Numbered from the stretch's first letter, positions 50,764 to 60,647 are shown. The stretch: DNA of 64,000 bases from Akkermansia muciniphila (GCA_945882215.1 CAMCWM010000006.1:1-64000); one strand, 5' to 3'. Notes: a model not told the origin generated them from the sequence alone. Translations and numbers: made by a program.

Positions 50764-51780
50764 ATGATTAGGCACGCAATTTTCATCTTTTTGTTCTCCA
50801 TGATGGCCGCAGCAGCAGGCGCGGATCGTCCTCGCCTCGCCGTCCTCACGGACATCGGCGGTGATCCGGATGACCAGCAGTCGATGGTTCGGCTGATGGT
50901 GTATGCGAATGAGTTTGAGATCGAACTACTGCTGGCAAGCGCGGCGGGGACGCCGGGGGAGTTGAAGGCGGCGGTGACGAAGCCGGAGTTGATCCGCGAG
51001 ATTATCGGTGCTTACGAGAAGGTGCTGCCCAACCTCAAGAAGCACGCGGAGGGCTGGCCGGAGGCGGAGACACTGCGGCAGCGGGTGATGTCCGGCAATC
51101 CGCAGCGCGGGCGCGAGCACATCGGCGACGGGCATGACACGGATGGCTCGCGCGAGTTGGTGAGGCTCGTCGATGCAGGAAGTGCGGAGCGTCCGCTGAA
51201 TGTGGCGATCTGGGGCGGGCAGACGGATTTCGTGCAGGCGCTCTGGCGGGTGAAGCAGGATCGCGGTGGCGAGGGCCTCGCGACGTTCGCGAAGAAGCTG
51301 CGCGTGTATGACATCAACGACCAGGATCGCATCGCCGACTGGATGCGCGGCGAGTTTCCCGGCCTGAACTACCTCCTCGCCAAAGCACCGCCGGGCCGTG
51401 ACAAGCGCGAGGGCACCTACCGCGGCGTGTATCTTACCGGCGACGAATCACTGACCAGCAAGGCGTGGATCGAGGCGAATGTGAAGTCACGCGGACCGCT
51501 CGGAGCGCTGTATCCGATGAAAACCTTCACCGTGCCGAACAAGCACGGCTGCATGAAGGAAGGTGACACGCCCTCGTGGTTCTTTTTCATCCCGCTCGGC
51601 GGCAATGATCCGAATGATCCGACCAAGCCCGGATGGGGCGGCCAGTTTCAACGAGAAACAGATGGTTGGTGGCGTGATCTGCCTGCGAAAGACGGCTTTG
51701 AACCGCGCAGCACCGTCAGTCGCTGGCGCGGTGAGTTTCAGGCGGACTTCGCGAAGCGGATGAAGTGGTGCGTGGAATGA
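50764..51780 (+). CDS. DUF1593 nucleoside hydrolase-like protein
   Basis: 338 residues with signal peptide IFIFLFSMMAAAAGA. The N-terminal motif RLAVLTDIGGDPDDQQSMVRLM is the Asp cluster of nucleoside hydrolase-like folds (D-x-G-x-D-D), and the family is known as DUF1593. Later blocks: GDGHDTDGSRELV, LNVAIWGGQTDFVQAL and GDTPSWFFFIPLGGNDPNDP. The real substrate is unknown, but the proteins often accompany polysaccharide-degradation genes. It begins 10 bases after the truncated gene and is followed by an esterase after 40 bases. Confidence 0.85.
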   Translation: MIRHAIFIFLFSMMAAAAGADRPRLAVLTDIGGDPDDQQSMVRLMVYANEFEIELLLASAAGTPGELKAAVTKPELIREIIGAYEKVLPNLKKHAEGWPEAETLRQRVMSGNPQRGREHIGDGHDTDGSRELVRLVDAGSAERPLNVAIWGGQTDFVQALWRVKQDRGGEGLATFAKKLRVYDINDQDRIADWMRGEFPGLNYLLAKAPPGRDKREGTYRGVYLTGDESLTSKAWIEANVKSRGPLGALYPMKTFTVPNKHGCMKEGDTPSWFFFIPLGGNDPNDPTKPGWGGQFQRETDGWWRDLPAKDGFEPRSTVSRWRGEFQADFAKRMKWCVE

Positions 51781-51820
51781 TTGAGCCAGAAAACGATGAG
51801 TGGGATCGTTTCACGACCTC

Positions 51821-52750
51821 ATGAAGCTCGCTTTCTTGATCGCCATCCTCGCGACTGCCGCCAACGCAGAACCCATCACTCAAAACCTCTGGCCCGCGAC
51901 ACCTCCCGGTCCCGCCTCGAAAACCGACGGCGACGAACGTGATCTGACCAAGACGGAGGACAAGCTCATCTCCGGACGGCGCATCATCAAGCTTGGCCAT
52001 GTCAGCACGCCGCAGATGCAGGTGCTCTTGCCAGCGAAGGACAAGGCGAATGGTGCGGCAGTGCTCGTTTGCCCTGGCGGTGGTTTCAGCATTCTGGCGT
52101 GGGATTTGGAAGGCACGGAGGTGGCGGAATGGCTGAACGGCCTCGGCTTTGCAGCCATCGTGGTGAAGTATCGTGTGCCGACGCGCGAGCATGGCGACAC
52201 GCTGGCGGAAACGCTGAACAACGGCTGCAAGGCATCGCTGATGACGTCGGGACCGTTGATGGATGCGCAGCGCGCGATCAGCCTCACGCGGGCTCATGCG
52301 ACGGAGTGGGGCATTGATCCGAAGCGCATCGGCATCCTGGGCTTCTCCGCCGGTGGGGCCATCGCCGCCTTGAACGCTTTGAACGGCGACAAGCGTGCTT
52401 ACGCGAAGCTTGATGCGGCCGACGATCAATCCTGCGCGCCAAACTTCGCACTGCTCATCTATCCAGGTGCGCTGGTGGACAAAGAAACCGGTGCTTTGAA
52501 GCCCTGGCTGCATGCTGATAAAAATACGCCGCCGATGTTCTTCGCGATGGCGCAGGACGATCCGGTGAACAGCGACAACTGCACCGCGCTGTTCAGCGAG
52601 TTGAAGCGCGCGAAGGTGCCCGCTGAAATGCACATCTACACGCACGGCGGTCACGGCTATGGATTGCGGCCCACGGCGCAGCCGGTGACACGCTGGCCGC
52701 AGCGCGCGGAAGAATGGCTGAAGGACATGGGCTTCACTGGCGCACGCTAA
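51821..52750 (+). CDS. Secreted alpha/beta-hydrolase esterase
   Basis: 309 residues from ATG 51821 with signal peptide MKLAFLIAILATAANA. GGGFSILAWDLEGTEVAEWL contains the HGGG-like oxyanion turn (here PGGGF). The nucleophile elbow is GILGFSAGGAIA (Ser), the acid lies in FAMAQDDPV and the His in YTHGGHGYGL. That is the arrangement of carbohydrate acetyl-esterase-like alpha/beta hydrolases (similar to those grouped with xylan esterases). It probably cleaves acetyl or related esters of plant or algal polysaccharide. It continues the run from the cytochrome c gene. Confidence 0.87.
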   Translation: MKLAFLIAILATAANAEPITQNLWPATPPGPASKTDGDERDLTKTEDKLISGRRIIKLGHVSTPQMQVLLPAKDKANGAAVLVCPGGGFSILAWDLEGTEVAEWLNGLGFAAIVVKYRVPTREHGDTLAETLNNGCKASLMTSGPLMDAQRAISLTRAHATEWGIDPKRIGILGFSAGGAIAALNALNGDKRAYAKLDAADDQSCAPNFALLIYPGALVDKETGALKPWLHADKNTPPMFFAMAQDDPVNSDNCTALFSELKRAKVPAEMHIYTHGGHGYGLRPTAQPVTRWPQRAEEWLKDMGFTGAR

Positions 52751-52785
52751 AATGCTCGCGATCATGCCGCCGAAGCCTCCTCCGC

Positions 52786-54021
52786 ATGTCGCGCCCATCC
52801 CTTCTGTCACCGTTCAAAGCCCTCGGGCCAGGTCTTGTCCTCGCGGCTGCCGGCATCGGCGCGGGCGATGTGATCACGGCGACGGTGACGGGCGCGCAGT
52901 TTGGCACGAGTCTCGCATGGGCGCTGCTGGTGTGCGTGGTGTTGAAGTGGGTGCTCAATGAAGGCCTCGCGCGCTGGCAGCTCGCTACTGGCACCACGGT
53001 GATCGAGGCCTGCATGACGCGGCTGCCGCGCTGGGTCAGCGTGTATTTCTTTCTCTACCTGCTGCTGTGGACGTTCTTCGTCAGTGCCTCGCTCACGAAT
53101 GCCTGCGGCCTCGCGGGGCACAGTCTGTTTCCGCAATGGCCGGTGTGGGCCTGGGGCATCATTCATTCAGTGATCGCGGCGGCGCTGGTGTGGGTGGGAC
53201 GCTTTGAGTTGTTCGAGCGGGTGATGAAGATCCTCGTCGGCGTGATGGTGCTCAGTGTTTTGATCTGCGCCGTGTTGCTGAAGCCCAACGCGGTGGAGCT
53301 GTTGCGGCATCTCGCGTGGCCGGTGCTGCCGCCGGATTCGGGCAAGGCGGTGCTCAGCATCTTTGGCGGCATCGGTGGCAGCATGACAATGCTTTGTTAC
53401 GGCTACTGGATTCGTGAAAACGCCTGGAGCGGTGCCAGCCATCAGCGCGTGGTGCGTGCGGATCTGCTGCTCGCCTATGGGGTCACGCTCATCTTCGCCG
53501 TCGCGCTGACCATCGTCGCCGCTGGCTGCAATGCGGCCGTCACGCAGGGCAACGGCATGGCTCTGGAGGTTGCGACGCGGCTGGAGTCCGCGCTCGGGCC
53601 TGCGGGCCGCTGGGCCTTCCTCATCGGCTTCTGGTGCGCGGTGTTTGCCTCCATGCTCGGCGTGTGGCAGGGCGTGCCGTATTTCTTTGCCGACTTCATG
53701 GCGCATCGCGCGCGCACTGCCGCAATGAGCACCGTCGATTTGAAAAACACCCGCGCCTATCGCGGCTACCTGCTCTTTCTCGCTGGTCCGCCGCTCGTGC
53801 TGCTCTTCGCGGACAAGCCGGTGGCCATGGTGGTGCTGTTCACCGTCATCGGCGCGTTTTTCATGCCTCTTCTCGCCGCGCTGCTGCTCTACCTGAACAA
53901 CCGCCGCGACTGGATCGGCGAACTGTGCAACGGCACCGTGCGCAATGCGGCGCTTGTCGTCTCGTTGATGCTGTTTGGCTGGATCGCCGTCACGGAACTC
54001 ATCGACGTTTTCTCCCAATGA
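52786..54021 (+). CDS. Nramp-like transporter lacking the canonical DPGN motif
   Basis: 411 residues from ATG 52786. About eleven hydrophobic segments are visible, starting with FKALGPGLVLAAAGIGAGD. The overall pattern (GPG at the start of TM1, QFG after it, long paired helices to IAVTEL near the end) is that of the Nramp family of proton-coupled divalent metal transporters. The TM1 metal-binding motif, normally DPGN, reads GAGD, and the TM6 region reads GGSMTMLCYGYWIRE rather than a MPH-containing helix. The substrate may therefore differ from Mn/Fe. It overlaps lhgO by four bases (ATGA). Confidence 0.75.
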   Translation: MSRPSLLSPFKALGPGLVLAAAGIGAGDVITATVTGAQFGTSLAWALLVCVVLKWVLNEGLARWQLATGTTVIEACMTRLPRWVSVYFFLYLLLWTFFVSASLTNACGLAGHSLFPQWPVWAWGIIHSVIAAALVWVGRFELFERVMKILVGVMVLSVLICAVLLKPNAVELLRHLAWPVLPPDSGKAVLSIFGGIGGSMTMLCYGYWIRENAWSGASHQRVVRADLLLAYGVTLIFAVALTIVAAGCNAAVTQGNGMALEVATRLESALGPAGRWAFLIGFWCAVFASMLGVWQGVPYFFADFMAHRARTAAMSTVDLKNTRAYRGYLLFLAGPPLVLLFADKPVAMVVLFTVIGAFFMPLLAALLLYLNNRRDWIGELCNGTVRNAALVVSLMLFGWIAVTELIDVFSQ

Positions 54022-55199
54022 ACTCATGTATCATCATCGGCGGCGGCATTGTCGGCCTCGCCACCGCTTTGAAGCTGCTGGAACGCTTTCCAGCGGTCAA
54101 ACTCACGCTGCTGGAAAAGGAAGCAGGCGTTGCTCGCCACCAAAGCACGCACAACTCCGGCGTGCTGCACTGCGGCCTCTACTACAAGCCAGGATCGCTC
54201 AAGGCGAGGCTCGCTGTTGCTGGTATTCGCGAAATGGTGGCCTTTTGCCGCGCACACGACATCCCGCACGAGATTTGCGGCAAGCTCGTCGTCGCCACCA
54301 GCGAGGCTGAACTTCCACGACTCGATGAACTGCTTCGTCGTGGCGCGGCGAACGGCCTCACCGGCCTGCGCCGCATCGAGCCGGATGAAATGAAGCGCAT
54401 CGAGCCCCACGCCGCCGGTCTCGCCGCCGCGCATGTGCCGGAGGAAGGCATCGTCGATTACCGTGCCGTGTGCAACACCATGGCGACGGAGATTCAAAAG
54501 CGCGGCGGTGTGATTTTGACGAATGCGCAGGTCGCCAAACTGCATCGCCACGGCGACGAATGGATCGCGCAGACCCCGAATGGCGAAGCACGCGGCCAAT
54601 GGCTCATCAACACCGCCGGCCTGCATTGCGACCGCGTCAGCGAACTCGCCGGCGAGCAGCGCGAGGTGCGCATCGTGCCATTTCGTGGCGAATACTACCA
54701 GCTCAGCGATGCCGCGCAGCATCTCTGCCGTCATCTCATCTATCCCGTGCCTGATCCCTCATTCCCGTTTCTCGGCGTTCACTTCACCCGCATGATCGGC
54801 GGTGGCGTCGAGGCCGGTCCGAACGCCGTGCTCGCCTTCGCCCGCGAAGGCTACCGCCTGCGCGACATCAACCTGCACGATCTCGCCGACGCCGTCACCT
54901 TTCCCGGTCTGTGGCGCTTCTTGAAACGCTATCCGAGCATGGCCTTCACCGAGCTGGCACAATCCTTCAGCCGCGAGCGCTTCTGCCGCGCCCTCCAGCG
55001 CCTCGTTCCCGACGTGCAGCCGCAGCATCTCGCCCCCGGTGGCGCAGGTGTGCGTGCCCAGGCCATGACCCCGCAGGGCGACCTCGTGCAGGACTTCCAC
55101 ATCGTCGCCCGCGACCACGCCCTGCACATCCTCAACGCCCCCAGCCCCGCCGCCACCGCCTCCCTCGCCATCGGCGGTCACATCGCGGCGATGATTTGA
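54018..55199 (+). CDS. lhgO: L-2-hydroxyglutarate oxidase/dehydrogenase
   Basis: 393 residues, ATG at 54018 overlapping the stop of the transporter gene. The FAD-binding fold begins CIIIGGGIVGLATALKLLE; then STHNSGVLHCGLYYKPGSLKA, VDYRAVCNTMATEIQ and NTAGLHCDRVSELAG mark LhgO. FRGEYYQL and the C-terminal GAGVRAQAM and HILNAPSPAATASLAIG complete the family. It oxidises L-2-hydroxyglutarate to 2-oxoglutarate, feeding electrons to quinones; this enters the same pool used by the 2-oxoglutarate dehydrogenase encoded at 32580. Tight coupling to a metal transporter-like gene is unusual. Confidence 0.93.
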   Translation: MNSCIIIGGGIVGLATALKLLERFPAVKLTLLEKEAGVARHQSTHNSGVLHCGLYYKPGSLKARLAVAGIREMVAFCRAHDIPHEICGKLVVATSEAELPRLDELLRRGAANGLTGLRRIEPDEMKRIEPHAAGLAAAHVPEEGIVDYRAVCNTMATEIQKRGGVILTNAQVAKLHRHGDEWIAQTPNGEARGQWLINTAGLHCDRVSELAGEQREVRIVPFRGEYYQLSDAAQHLCRHLIYPVPDPSFPFLGVHFTRMIGGGVEAGPNAVLAFAREGYRLRDINLHDLADAVTFPGLWRFLKRYPSMAFTELAQSFSRERFCRALQRLVPDVQPQHLAPGGAGVRAQAMTPQGDLVQDFHIVARDHALHILNAPSPAATASLAIGGHIAAMI

Positions 55200-55257
55200 A
55201 TCATTCTGCAATGACGAGGGTCAGCACCGTCCAGCGTTGGGGAAGCATTTTCTGGCC

Positions 55258-56421
55258 TCAGCTCATGCGAAAGGGTTTGCCCAGGCGGATTGTACGTTCG
55301 GCCTTCGCATACCAGCCCTGCGGCGCGTGAGTGTTTGTATGCAAGTAACACTGCACCCGCACCTCGGTGCTGCCTTCGGTGAAGGTGAGCAGGCGGCTCA
55401 ATGGGCGCGAGTTTGCGGCGACATGAAAGCGAGTCAGGCAGCAGCAGTTGATGAAAGTGGCGTCCCACTTGCGCTCGATGTGGGTGCGGCCGTTGAAGTT
55501 ATCGTCGGGATTCGTGTGGGTGTGACCGCCGAACCAGAGATCAATCGCACCGGGATGTGCGGCGAGGTAGTTCTCGAAAGCCATCGCCTTGGGTTTGTCA
55601 TCGACGTAGTAGAGATACGACGAGCCTTCCGGGCTGCCGCCATCCTTCTGATAGCCGTGGTAGCGGCTTTCATAAGTGCCGTCGGGATTCAAGGTGCCAC
55701 CCTCAAAGTCGCCGGAGCCGACGGTCGTCTCACGCAGCATGTGATGATGTGCGCTGATGATGATCGCGTCGCGATTCGCCTCCACGCGTTCCTTCCACCA
55801 CGCCACCGTCTCGCTTGTCACCGCGCCTGCGGGGTAGCCGCCGCGTTTGCCGCGTCCCACGGGCACAGGGAGGTCATTTCGATCACTCATCATGAGAAAG
55901 AGCAGGTTGCCGACACGGAATTCATAGCGCTCCCAGCTCCCCGTCACCGGATAACGGCGGCGTTTCGGATCCAAACCTGAAGATGCCGTGTTTTCGCCCA
56001 ACGGATCGACATACTTGCGAAACCACCACTGTTGATCACTCGCGTCGTGATTGCCCGCGATGTCATAAAAATCCTCGCGCCGATGTTTGGTTGCCACTGA
56101 GTATTGCTTCACGACCTCAAGCCCCTCCGCATCATCCGGCGGCCCCTGATTGCCGGAGAAGTCGCCCACATTGATCGCGATGTCCCACTCAAACGGCGGC
56201 GCACCGTCCTTGCCGCCCTGCTCGGACTGACGGATCGCATCCGCCAGCGACTCGCGCTTCTTCTTGATGTCCGTGCCCACATGCGGATCACCGATGGCCC
56301 AGAGGCGGAATTGTTTCGGTGCTGCATCCGCAGCGAGACCGGGAACGATGCTGGTCAATGCGATGCCAGCGGCGGAATCGCTTACAAAGCGTCGGCGGGT
56401 GATGCTCGTTGGTGTGCTCAT
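55258..56421 (-). CDS. Secreted calcineurin-like metallophosphoesterase (Tat signal)
   Basis: 387 residues. The N-terminus SITRRRFVSDSAAGIALTS is a twin-arginine signal. The phosphoesterase motifs are in order: LWAIGDPHVG (GDxH), INVGDFSGN (GDxx), IAGNHDASD (GNH[D/E]), IISAHHHML and FGGHTHTNPD (GHxH). The metal ligands are all kept. Periplasmic phosphoesterase; substrate unknown. Its start codon overlaps the stop of the CocE-like gene (ATGA), so it is expressed with it. Confidence 0.88.
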   Translation of the reverse strand: MSTPTSITRRRFVSDSAAGIALTSIVPGLAADAAPKQFRLWAIGDPHVGTDIKKKRESLADAIRQSEQGGKDGAPPFEWDIAINVGDFSGNQGPPDDAEGLEVVKQYSVATKHRREDFYDIAGNHDASDQQWWFRKYVDPLGENTASSGLDPKRRRYPVTGSWERYEFRVGNLLFLMMSDRNDLPVPVGRGKRGGYPAGAVTSETVAWWKERVEANRDAIIISAHHHMLRETTVGSGDFEGGTLNPDGTYESRYHGYQKDGGSPEGSSYLYYVDDKPKAMAFENYLAAHPGAIDLWFGGHTHTNPDDNFNGRTHIERKWDATFINCCCLTRFHVAANSRPLSRLLTFTEGSTEVRVQCYLHTNTHAPQGWYAKAERTIRLGKPFRMS

Positions 56422-58178
56422 GGCTGACCTGGCTTGGAGATGACCGGCAGAATCAGCCGCGAAGCTGTCACGTCGCCGTGATGGATGGTTTGCGTGGCGA
56501 TTTCGAGTTTCGCATCCGCATTTTGATCGGCGGCGGTGTTGTGATTGCGGTCGTAGTTCGGGAAATCGCTGCTGGTGATGTCGAGGCGGATGCGATGGCC
56601 GGGCTGGAACTCGTTCGAAGTGGGGCGCAGCTTGATGCGATACTCAATCACCTCGCCGGGCGTGAGCAGCTTCGGTTTGTCGAGACCATCGCGATAGCGC
56701 GCCCGCACCATGCCTGATGCGATGTCGCGATTCGTGCCATCGGGCGCCACGTCAATGAGTTTGGCGAAGAAGTCGGTGTCCGGCGCGCTCGATTCGGCGT
56801 GCAGGATGACTTCGGGATAGCCGGTGACCTCCATCGCAGTGCTGAGCGGTGCGGTTTGATAGACGAGAATGTCCTGACGCAGTGCGAGCGGCGCCTGATC
56901 GGCGGGCAGCGTGAACATGCTCGGACTCCACAGCGTGGGCACCGGATCGTGCGGGTCGTAGCGGTAGATGTCGCGGCCTGTGGCGGCTGATTCGGGTGTC
57001 AGAGTGCCATCACCGGACGGCGTGTTCGCATGGCCGCCGCTGTGGAGATGGAAGGCTTTCGAGACAGCGCGTGCGGGCGGCCATTCCTGCTCGTCGCGCC
57101 AGCGATTCGCGCCCATGACGAAAATGCGCACGGGAGCGTCTTTGTTCACTCCGTTGGGTTTGCCTTTGAGCCAATAATCGAAATAGCGGATCTCCGTCTG
57201 CTTCGTGTCGAGCGCGGCGGCCTTGCCAAAGTCCACGCCGCCGACTTTGCTCGCGCCCGCGCCGCTGTGACTCCATGGGCCAATGATGAGTCGCTGGCCG
57301 TTGCGTGCGGCCTCGGTCCTGCCCACGCGGCGCATCGCCTGGTGCATCTCGATTCCGTCATTGCAGTGGTCAAACCAGCCGCAGATGTCGAGATTGGGCA
57401 CGCTGATCTCCCCGCAGTTTTCTACGAACTGCCAGGGCTCGCGATGCGGCGTGCGCAACCATGCCTCCACAGCATCCTTTTCGTCCTCAAAGACATTCTT
57501 GGGCAGGTTCATCCACGGCAGGAACTGCAGCAGGCGCTGGTCTTCGCCGCCTTTCCAGAGCTTCACGGCCTCCGCTTTGGTTTTCACGCCTTCAGCACCG
57601 GAGCGCAGCCGCATGTCCGGTGCCATGCCGGCGTAGAACCAGTTCAGCCGTCGCCCAGGCCGGATCGTGCCCGGACCTTCGAGTTGCGTGAGTCGTGCGG
57701 GGATCGAGCGTGCGCACATTGCCACAAGCGAGGGCGGGCGCAGCGGTGCGAGCCGCCATTGCAGGAACGCATTGTAGGACACGCCGAAGGTGCCCACCTT
57801 GCCGTTCGATCCCGGCAGCTTAGCCGCCCACTCGACGGTGTCATAGCCATCTGCCGCATCATGCGTGTCGAAGCGATAAAACGATTCCCATTTGCCGTCC
57901 GACGCATAACGCCCGCGCGCGTCCTGGGTGACGACGATGTAGCCCGCATTCACATATGGCTCACCCTTCTGCGCATCCTTGCCATACGGCGTCCGCAGCA
58001 CCAAGACCGGCCACGGCCCCTCACCCGCAGGACGAAACACATTCGCCCGCAGCACCACGCCGTCACGCATCGGCACGGCGACATTGCGCTCGGTTTGGAT
58101 TGCGAGAGCTGGCGCCGCGCAGGCATGGTGGAGATGCAGCGACCCTACGACGAGCAGCACGGCGACGATTCGTTTCAT
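56418..58178 (-). CDS. CocE/NonD-family hydrolase (X-Pro dipeptidyl-peptidase/S15-like)
   Basis: 586 residues with signal peptide MKRIVAVLLVVGSLHLHH.... The S15-type core has VPMRDGVVLRANVFRPAGEGPWPVL, LRTPYGKDAQ, VVTQDARGRYASDGKW and the nucleophile elbow GTFGVSYNAFLQW (Ser), then GWFDHCNDG with the acid and IIGPWSHSGA with the His. A C-terminal jelly-roll region follows (YRIKLRPTSNEFQPGHRIRL). Such enzymes cleave esters, amides or dipeptides. It precedes and overlaps the metallophosphoesterase gene. Confidence 0.9.
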   Translation of the reverse strand: MKRIVAVLLVVGSLHLHHACAAPALAIQTERNVAVPMRDGVVLRANVFRPAGEGPWPVLVLRTPYGKDAQKGEPYVNAGYIVVTQDARGRYASDGKWESFYRFDTHDAADGYDTVEWAAKLPGSNGKVGTFGVSYNAFLQWRLAPLRPPSLVAMCARSIPARLTQLEGPGTIRPGRRLNWFYAGMAPDMRLRSGAEGVKTKAEAVKLWKGGEDQRLLQFLPWMNLPKNVFEDEKDAVEAWLRTPHREPWQFVENCGEISVPNLDICGWFDHCNDGIEMHQAMRRVGRTEAARNGQRLIIGPWSHSGAGASKVGGVDFGKAAALDTKQTEIRYFDYWLKGKPNGVNKDAPVRIFVMGANRWRDEQEWPPARAVSKAFHLHSGGHANTPSGDGTLTPESAATGRDIYRYDPHDPVPTLWSPSMFTLPADQAPLALRQDILVYQTAPLSTAMEVTGYPEVILHAESSAPDTDFFAKLIDVAPDGTNRDIASGMVRARYRDGLDKPKLLTPGEVIEYRIKLRPTSNEFQPGHRIRLDITSSDFPNYDRNHNTAADQNADAKLEIATQTIHHGDVTASRLILPVISKPGQP

Positions 58179-58344
58179 GGCACGCCGTACAACGAAGGCG
58201 GCAACTCCCGGCTTGCTCGACGTTTTGCGCTCTCATGTGGCATCGGTGTGGCATCCGGCATGTCCGCGGATATTTGGATGAGAGCTTCGCTCGGCAACGG
58301 AAATGGCGTGTTGAAAGACTGGTGATCATGCCCTCAGTGGCTGC

Positions 58345-59241
58345 ATGAACCGTCTTTCCGTTTCGCTGCTGGTCGCCCTCCTCGCCGTTGCTACCACCGC
58401 CTGGTCCTCCTTGGTTTCCCCTGATGCTCAGACGCTCGTCAAACTCGGTGCGAAAGTCACCGAGACCGCCGGAGTCGTCACGCAAGTGAACGTGAAGTGC
58501 GACGCCTTCACCGAGGCCGATTTCAAGACGCTCGGCGGCATCAAGACGATCAAAGATCTCACCATCAGCGGCAAAACGATCACGGATGACACGCTCGCGC
58601 TGCTCACCGGCCTCACCGAGCTGGAGCGCCTCAGCAGCGACGGCATCCAGCTCACGGACGCGGGCTACAAGCACTTCGCGGCGTTTCAGAAGCTCAAATC
58701 GTTGTCGTTCTTCCATCCCGCGTTTCGTTCGGAGCAGTTCACGGGCAGCGGCCTGACGCATTTGAAGGCGCTGCCAAAACTGGAGCGCCTCACCTTCGCC
58801 GGATCGACCGCAGGCGATGCCGCCATGGAGGCCATCGGCCAGCTCACGCAGCTCAAAGAATTCCGCACCTGGCATACCGCGCAGACGCAGGCGGGTAATG
58901 CGCATCTCACCAAGCTCCCGCTCACTGCCCTGCGCATCGGTCAACGCCTGCCGAACTGGGGCAAGGACTCGCCCATCAGCTTCGACGAATCGACGATGGA
59001 GACGTTGGCACAGATCAAGACCCTCGAATCTCTCGAACTGACCGAAGCCCGCCTCAGCGCCAAGATCATCCCGCAGCTCAAAGCGCTGCCAAAGCTCACC
59101 AAGCTCAAGATTGAAACCGTGGATATCTCCACCGCCGATGTGGAAGCCATCAAAGCCGCGCTGCCGAACTGCAAAGTGGATCACAAGCCCATGGACGACG
59201 CAGAGAAAGAAGCGACGCTGGTGAAGAAGCTGCGACTTTAG
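58345..59241 (+). CDS. Secreted leucine-rich-repeat-like protein
   Basis: 298 residues with signal peptide [19 protein letters not shown]. Irregular LRR-like units of about 24 residues recur: [74 protein letters not shown] and [15 protein letters not shown]. The concave Leu-x-x-Leu spacing suggests a solenoid for binding. The C-terminus reads [17 protein letters not shown], the typical end of the LRR proteins of planctomycetes and Verrucomicrobia. It is divergent from the CocE gene and is followed after 52 bases by the DUF1552 gene. Confidence 0.8.
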   Translation: MNRLSVSLLVALLAVATTAWSSLVSPDAQTLVKLGAKVTETAGVVTQVNVKCDAFTEADFKTLGGIKTIKDLTISGKTITDDTLALLTGLTELERLSSDGIQLTDAGYKHFAAFQKLKSLSFFHPAFRSEQFTGSGLTHLKALPKLERLTFAGSTAGDAAMEAIGQLTQLKEFRTWHTAQTQAGNAHLTKLPLTALRIGQRLPNWGKDSPISFDESTMETLAQIKTLESLELTEARLSAKIIPQLKALPKLTKLKIETVDISTADVEAIKAALPNCKVDHKPMDDAEKEATLVKKLRL

Positions 59242-59293
59242 CTCTCATTGTGTCAGAAAAAGCCTTCTGGATCGTTACAGCCTCGAATCCGTC

Positions 59294-60565
59294 ATGAACA
59301 TCGCCACCAAACGCCATCTCGACCGCCGTGCCTTCCTGCGCGGCACTGGAACCGTGCTCTCCCTGCCGTTTTTGGAGGCGATGGTGCCTGCCTTCGCCAC
59401 GCGTGCTCAAGCTGCCGTCGGCCAGCCACCTCCGCGCTTTTTGGCGATGTGCGCGACGTTGGGCTTCCACACGCCGTTTTTGTTCCCGCAGGAAACCGGA
59501 GCGGACTACACGCTCACACCGTATCTGGAGCCGCTGAAGGACTTGAAGGGTGATTTTTCGGTCATCTCCGGTCTCCAGCACATGGAGCAGAACGGCGCGA
59601 ACGGCCACACGTCAGAGATGACCTGGCTCACCTCAGCAAAGCATCCTGGACTCGCTGGATTCAAAAACACGATCTCCATTGACCAGCTCATCGCCGAGAG
59701 CATCGGCACGCAGACGCGGTTTCCGAGCCTCATCCTCGGCACGGGCAGCGAGTCGCTTTCGTGGTCGGCCAGCGGCGTGCCGCTTCCGGCGGAAAGCTCG
59801 CCCTCGAAGGCCTTCCAGCAGCTTTTTGTCGATGGCACCCCGGCGGAAGTTCAGGCGCAGGTGCGTGGCTTGAAACGCGGACGCAGCATTCTCGACACCG
59901 TGATGGGACAAGCGAAGAAACTCCATGGCGAGCTCGGCAAACGCGACCAGGAGAAGCTCGACGAATACTTTTCCGCCGTGCGCGATCTGGAAGGTCGGCT
60001 CGTGCAAAACGAGGAATGGGTGCAGAAACCCAAGCCTAAGATTGATGCGAAGCCGCCGACGGACATCCAGAGCCGCACGGATGCCATCGGCAAGATGAAG
60101 CTGATGCAGGATCTCATCGTGCTCGCGCTGCAAACCGACTCCACCCGCACTGTCACGCTGCGCCTCAGCGGCATGAACGCCGTGCCGGAGATCGAGGGCG
60201 TCAAAAACGACTGGCACAACCTCTCCCACCACGGCCAGGACCCCGCGAAGATCGAGGAACTCAAAGTCATCGAGAAAGCCGAGTTCACCGCCTTTGCCGT
60301 CTTCCTCACGAAACTCAAGACTGCTGCATTGCTTGAGAGCACCTCCGTCATCTTCGGTTCCAATCTCGGCAACGCCAGCGCCCACAACACCGCCAATATT
60401 CCTCTCGTCCTCGCTGGTGGAGGCTTCAAACACGGTCGCCACATCGCCATCGACAAGGAGAAGCACGTCTTTTCCAACCTCTTCGTCTCCCTAGCACAAC
60501 GCATGGGCGTTGAAGCGGACAAATTTGGCTTCAGCACCGGTGTGCTCGACATCAATCAGGCCTGA
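59294..60565 (+). CDS. DUF1552 protein (Tat-exported)
   Basis: 423 residues. The start HLDRRAFLRGTGTVLSLPFLEAM is the classic Tat leader of DUF1552 proteins. The core carries FLAMCATLGFHTPFLFP, YLEPLKDLKGDFSVISGLQH, GHTSEMTWLTS and later VTLRLSGMNAVPEI, WHNLSHHGQDP, and SNLGNASAHNTANIPLVLAGGGF. In Verrucomicrobia and Planctomycetes DUF1552 usually accompanies a cytochrome-containing DUF1592-type protein; none precedes it here. Function is unknown. It sits after the LRR-like protein and before the sulfatase. Confidence 0.92.
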   Translation: MNIATKRHLDRRAFLRGTGTVLSLPFLEAMVPAFATRAQAAVGQPPPRFLAMCATLGFHTPFLFPQETGADYTLTPYLEPLKDLKGDFSVISGLQHMEQNGANGHTSEMTWLTSAKHPGLAGFKNTISIDQLIAESIGTQTRFPSLILGTGSESLSWSASGVPLPAESSPSKAFQQLFVDGTPAEVQAQVRGLKRGRSILDTVMGQAKKLHGELGKRDQEKLDEYFSAVRDLEGRLVQNEEWVQKPKPKIDAKPPTDIQSRTDAIGKMKLMQDLIVLALQTDSTRTVTLRLSGMNAVPEIEGVKNDWHNLSHHGQDPAKIEELKVIEKAEFTAFAVFLTKLKTAALLESTSVIFGSNLGNASAHNTANIPLVLAGGGFKHGRHIAIDKEKHVFSNLFVSLAQRMGVEADKFGFSTGVLDINQA

Positions 60566-60647
60566 GCCCGCTTGAACACCGCACAACCGCACCGAGAGAC
60601 CACGTCAGAAAAACAGGCCCCAGTCGTTTGTTTGGCGCTCCTGCCAC

